A stretch of DNA of 64,000 nucleotides from Druceiella hillmani (lineage: Eukaryota; Arthropoda; Insecta; Lepidoptera; Hepialidae). Positions within the stretch are counted from its first letter, which is position 1, and each line of letters begins with the position of its first letter. The notes beneath the pieces are model-generated. The model saw nothing but the letters and a program-made list of their open reading frames with translations. It was not told the origin of the DNA and did no database searches. The DNA lies in assembly GCA_039881145.1 (NCBI GenBank), contig JAYKKI010000008.1:33448501-33512500 (forward strand), in the 5' to 3' direction. This document shows positions 60,840 to 64,000 of this stretch, one piece after another. Made by a program: the position numbers and the translations under genes.

Positions 60840-60931
<92 letters not shown>
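60540..60931 (+). repeat. Core-family dispersed repeat, copy 8, with (TA)n tail
   Basis: The sequence runs agtttgatttagacgaaatg, then ctcacctgctgccactgctt, then aactttgttttacttgtaat, then tgtgaaaaacaaatta. It ends in a TA array at 60,839-60,931 with tgta and acat interruptions. It aligns with 22,850-23,132 and 29,460-29,757. Confidence 0.8.
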
Positions 60932-61140
60932 CAGTCTCAAATAATTATTTCTCTTTGATAGTAATGAAACAATATTTGGACCTGGTAATGGGAAAATTTC
61001 AAGTCATTGTTTCATTGAGGATTATTTATTAACAAGTAAGCAAAAAAATTCCATATTTTATTAGTTTCCATCGAAGATAAATAATTCTATTAAATCTCGA
61101 CATTTAAAATAATAATAAAACAATTTAAAAAGATAAAAAT

Positions 61141-61291
61141 TGTTGATAATTACTCTAGTAAAACACGTTTTATCGCAATAGACTGTCTTTTATTTCAGCA
61201 AATTGTCATAGACAGACAAACAGTTTCTACAAAACGATAAGAGATGGCGCTACTATTCACTAATTACATATTTTGATACAACATTATCACA
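61141..61291 (-). repeat. 3' LTR of the copia-type element
   Basis: On the minus strand the LTR begins tgtgataatgttg right after the polypurine tract and ends attatcaaca, giving TG...CA ends with short inverted repeats. It carries an aataaa polyadenylation signal near 61,190. At 151 bp it is short even for copia. Its partner LTR and the 5-bp target duplication (candidate aaaat at 61,136-61,140) cannot be checked here. Confidence 0.75.
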
Positions 61292-61300
61292 CCTCCACTT
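61292..61300 (-). other. Polypurine tract
   Basis: The minus strand reads aagtggagg immediately before the LTR start. This is where plus-strand cDNA synthesis would prime, by analogy with other copia elements. Confidence 0.7.
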
Positions 61301-61319
61301 ATCAAAATAAACAACAATT

Positions 61320-61650
61320 TTATTTAAGTACAATGCCCAATTTACACATAAACTTATAATGCTTAATAGTACACAGTCCTTTGGTAAGTAAATCGGCAGG
61401 CATGTCCTCACTACACAAGTACATAACTTTAATATATTTATTTTTAACAACATCTCTTACATAATGGAATCTCACATCTATGTGTTTTGATCTGTTGTGA
61501 CTTTGGTTACTTAATGACAACTTTAAAGCACTCTGATTGTCACAATAGATCTGTATTACAGATAAGTTACCAGTTATTTCATGTAACAGGTTTCTCAAAT
61601 ACACTCCTTCGCGAGCTGCCTCAGACAAAGCAGTATATTAGAGAGCGATA
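61320..61650 (-). pseudogene. copia Pol: C-terminal half of RNase H
   Basis: The frame starts at LSEAAREGVYLRNLL and ends KLGIVLK before the stop at 61,320. Readable motifs are QIYCDNQSALKLS (catalytic Asp), KHIDVRFHYVRD and the closing MPADLLTKGL, all typical of the copia RNase H tail. It is out of frame with the preceding part. A gap of about 13 bases near 61,640 removes most of the conserved segment, including an acidic residue, that normally precedes LSEA. Confidence 0.9.
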
Positions 61651-62592
61651 CGGACTTTTGCTTTCTGCTTTGCCATGAAATGGCAGATCCCGACATAGTA
61701 AAGCAAAAGCCCGTGTAGGACTTCCTATCTATGGCATCGCTGGCCCAATTGCTATCTACAAAGCCCTCTAACTTGCTACCGCCCTTAAAATATTTTAAAC
61801 AGTAAGTTTTTGTACATTGCAAATATTTAAGAATGCGTTTAGCATAATACCAATGTGTAAGATCATAGCAACTGTTAAATTGGCTCAAATAGTTAACAGA
61901 ATAGGAAATGTCAGGCCTGGTTAATACTGCCAAATACATTAATGATCCAATTAACTTCTGATATGGAACATCAGGTACACATTTATTAGGTTTCTCTAAA
62001 TTTAATTTACACTCTATTGGTGTTTTATACATTTTACAATCCAACATATTGAACCTAGTTAATAGCTGATCAATATACTGCTGCTGATCTACAGTAATTA
62101 CATTTTTACTAACATTTATTCTCATGCCTAAGTATTGTCTTACAGGTCCTAAATCTTTTAGCTTAAATTCTGATCCTAAAGTATCTTTTAATTTTTTACT
62201 TTCAACAGGATAATTCGAAAAAATTAAAAAGTCATCCACATATAAGGCCACAATAATTTTAGCTTCACCTTTAGTTTTTGTGAACAAACAAGGCTCATAC
62301 TGACTGTTTTTAAAATTTAATTTGCATAGTAAATCTTTAACTCTGTCATACCACGCAAGGGAAGACTGTTTTAACCCATAGATTGCTCTTTTCAATTTTA
62401 AAACCTTTCCCCCACTTTTGTTCATAAAACCTTCAGGTAATGACATGTAAACAGTTTCTCTCAAAAAACCGTTTAGAAATGCTGTAGTAACATCCAAATG
62501 ATCAATACTCATATTCATCTTAACACTGAGAGCAAACAATAATCTGAGCGTTGAATGTCTAACCACGGGAGAGAACGTGTCCGTCGGCCATG
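61640..62592 (-). pseudogene. copia Pol: reverse transcriptase and start of RNase H
   Basis: The sequence runs from TFSPVVRHSTLRLLFALSV through the catalytic HLDVTTAFLNG, the KLKRAIYGLKQSSLAWYDR segment and the YVDDFLIFS box, into the connection (PDISYSVNYLSQF) and RNase H (GFVDSNWASD, RKSYTGF, SWQSRKQKSVSLS). All three reverse-transcriptase aspartates are present. The N-terminal fingers of the domain are missing: the sequence jumps from the end of the integrase linker (EQWKNVMADG) straight to TFSPVV, a loss I estimate at 60-80 codons. The frame changes at the junction. Confidence 0.92.
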
Positions 62593-63725
62593 ACATTCTT
62601 CCACTGTTCACTCTCAGGCCCTGCAAGAGCCTCTGAGAACACTATCTCCTCTAATGCTGAAACAGTGTTGGAAAGACATGTAAAACCATACCGTTCAGAT
62701 GCTTTCCTGGAACGCTTTTCAGGTAATTCTGGTGTCTGTTTTGGTGTTGATGTCGTCTGGACTTCTGTGTCTAATATGTCTGTGGTTGGAGATGAAGTTT
62801 CCGTTATTGTTTCATTACTCTCCTCATACACTGAAGAATAATCTGATGGGCAGTCTTCTGTCTCTGAAATATGAGACGATTTATCCCCCACTGAAACTGT
62901 GCTCTCTTTTTCTATGTTATCTGCAAGTGTCTCTTCGTTAGGAATCCAGATAACTGACTTGTTGCCTGTTTCTTTGAGCTCTGATTCATTTTCCATCACG
63001 ATGACATTTCTACTTATAACAAGACTCTTCTTCGCAGGATTATACAGCCGGTAACCCTTGACCTCTTCACTATATCCCACTAAAATGTGCTCCATGGCTT
63101 TCTTATCCCATTTCAAACGACGTTCCTTCGGGATATGCACCATGACTTTACTTCCAAATAAACGGATGTGACTGAGATCTGGTTTCTTCCCATACCACAA
63201 TTCGTACGGAGTTGTCTGAAGTCTTGAAGCAACGGATCTATTCTTCAAATAGACAGCAGTATTAGCTGCCTCTGCCCAAAATCGTTTATCCAGCTTTGCA
63301 TCATACAATAGACATCTAGCCTTCTCCACAACTGTACGGTTGGCTCGCTCACATAAACCGTTCTGTTCAGGCGTGTAATTATTTGATTTTTGATGAATTA
63401 TACCCTTTTGTTTCAAATAATTATCAAACTCCTTATTGCAAAATTCAAGTCCATTATCTGAACGTATCCTCTTTATTTTCTTATTCAACTGATTCTCAAC
63501 CGGTGTTTGGAAGTCTTTGAATTTGCTGAGAGCCTCACTTTTATTTTTGATAATGTATATAAAAGTCATCCGACTGAAGTCGTCTACAAACAGTATGAAA
63601 TATCGAGCACCATTCAATGACGTGGTTTCCATTGGTCCACAAATATCTGTGTGAACTCATTGTAATAATTCTGTGCTTCTCTCACCAACATGCGAAAAGG
63701 GTAATCTTGTTTGCTTTCCCTCGCA
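62592..63725 (-). pseudogene. copia Pol: integrase core and linker
   Basis: The DDE integrase core is readable with its first Asp in HTDICGPM (just after a stop codon at about 63,657), the second in IRSDNGLEF and the Glu in YTPEQNGLCERANRTV. Downstream features are the RFWAEAANTAVYLKNR, PYELWYGKKPDLSHIRLFG and LVGYSEEVKGYRL motifs typical of copia, then a Ser/Thr/Glu-rich linker. The in-frame stop between LLQ and VHTD separates it from the zinc-binding GKQTRLPF segment. Catalytic residues are intact. Confidence 0.92.
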
Positions 63726-64000
63726 ACGTTGTACACTGATATTTGGTTATGTCAAAATTTTGTTCATATGACAAACCATTCACAATATTTCTCATCTTGT
63801 TCATGTCTTGACTATTTAGGTGTGCTAATCTTCTGTGCCACAGATTTCCACTAACTGCTGGTGCGGCCAACATACAAGTCTGAGTTTCTAACCTCAACTT
63901 GTAAACACCATCTGACAGGTCGGCAGTAGCAATCAAAACATCATTCTTGTCTCGAATGTAGCAGTGTTTTTCATCAAACATCACATTATTTCCGTTTTTA
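63680..64000 (-). pseudogene. copia Pol: GAG-pre-integrase domain (partial)
   Basis: The frame is open to the window edge. It contains LWHRRLAHLNSQDMNKM, the His-containing part of the integrase zinc-binding region, and ends near YQCTT. A frameshift near 63,723-63,733 displaces the CEGKQTRLPF segment into another frame. The protease that normally lies upstream is outside the window. Confidence 0.9.

Larger units (their letters stand above)
61141..64000 (-). mobile_element. Ty1/copia-type LTR retrotransposon, 3' part, defective
   Basis: The domain order on the minus strand is GAG-pre-integrase, integrase, reverse transcriptase, RNase H, polypurine tract and LTR, which defines the copia superfamily. 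The 5' part (LTR, Gag, protease) lies beyond the window edge. Pol is broken by a frameshift, a stop codon and two deletions, so the copy cannot move itself. The sequence is conserved enough for family motifs to be read directly, so it is young compared with the pogo element. Confidence 0.95.

Overview
This is an AT-rich, gene-poor stretch of eukaryotic, probably insect, DNA. The evidence is a decayed Ty1/copia retrotransposon at the right edge, a decayed pogo/Tigger DNA transposon carrying a PHD-like C-terminal finger, fourteen long (TA)n arrays, and two dispersed repeat families of a kind familiar from Lepidoptera and other arthropods (one with accgacttcaaaaaa ends, one with a gacagacagac...ggttc end). 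I see no intact host protein gene, no intact tRNA or rRNA gene, and no CRISPR array. Almost all open frames in the window are short, low-complexity or broken. The arthropod assignment is fairly secure; the order is a guess.

The main structure is a diverged long duplication. Bases 1-8,400 and 17,440-19,960 (copy A) match 40,600-51,830 and 53,700-55,010 (copy B) in the same order and orientation. At least ten blocks align at roughly 65-80% identity by eye, and they are separated by copy-specific insertions. Copy A alone carries a GC-rich island (6,360-6,800), an 11-unit minisatellite (2,098-2,510) and the pogo element (about 11,486-14,123). Copy B alone carries a roughly 420-bp tandem duplication (42,930-43,830), a roughly 1.1-kb accgacttc element (46,832-47,914) and an inverted repeat with a hammerhead-ribozyme-like core (52,590-52,803). 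Two short segments inside the duplication look like degraded coding sequence shared by both copies (19,353-19,500 with 54,430-54,580; 4,040-4,330 with 49,400-49,720).

A dispersed 'core' family occurs eight times. Its core is about 200 bp and is centred on a cacctgctg motif followed by a motif like attattcagacgtcc. In seven of the eight copies a (TA)n or mixed TA array follows at the same 3' side, so the array is probably part of, or a habitual neighbour of, the element.

The middle of the window (20-40 kb) holds a possible LTR-retroelement remnant (20,740-21,080), several hairpin-forming inverted repeats, a degenerate hammerhead-like inverted repeat (26,661-26,880), two minisatellites (33,675-33,880 and a 74-bp unit at 38,083-38,448), and long AT-rich stretches where I see nothing.

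The right end (61,141-64,000) is the 3' part of a copia element on the minus strand. It has a 151-bp LTR, a polypurine tract, and RNase H, reverse transcriptase, integrase and GAG-pre-integrase segments broken by two deletions, a frameshift and a stop codon. The rest of the element lies beyond the window.
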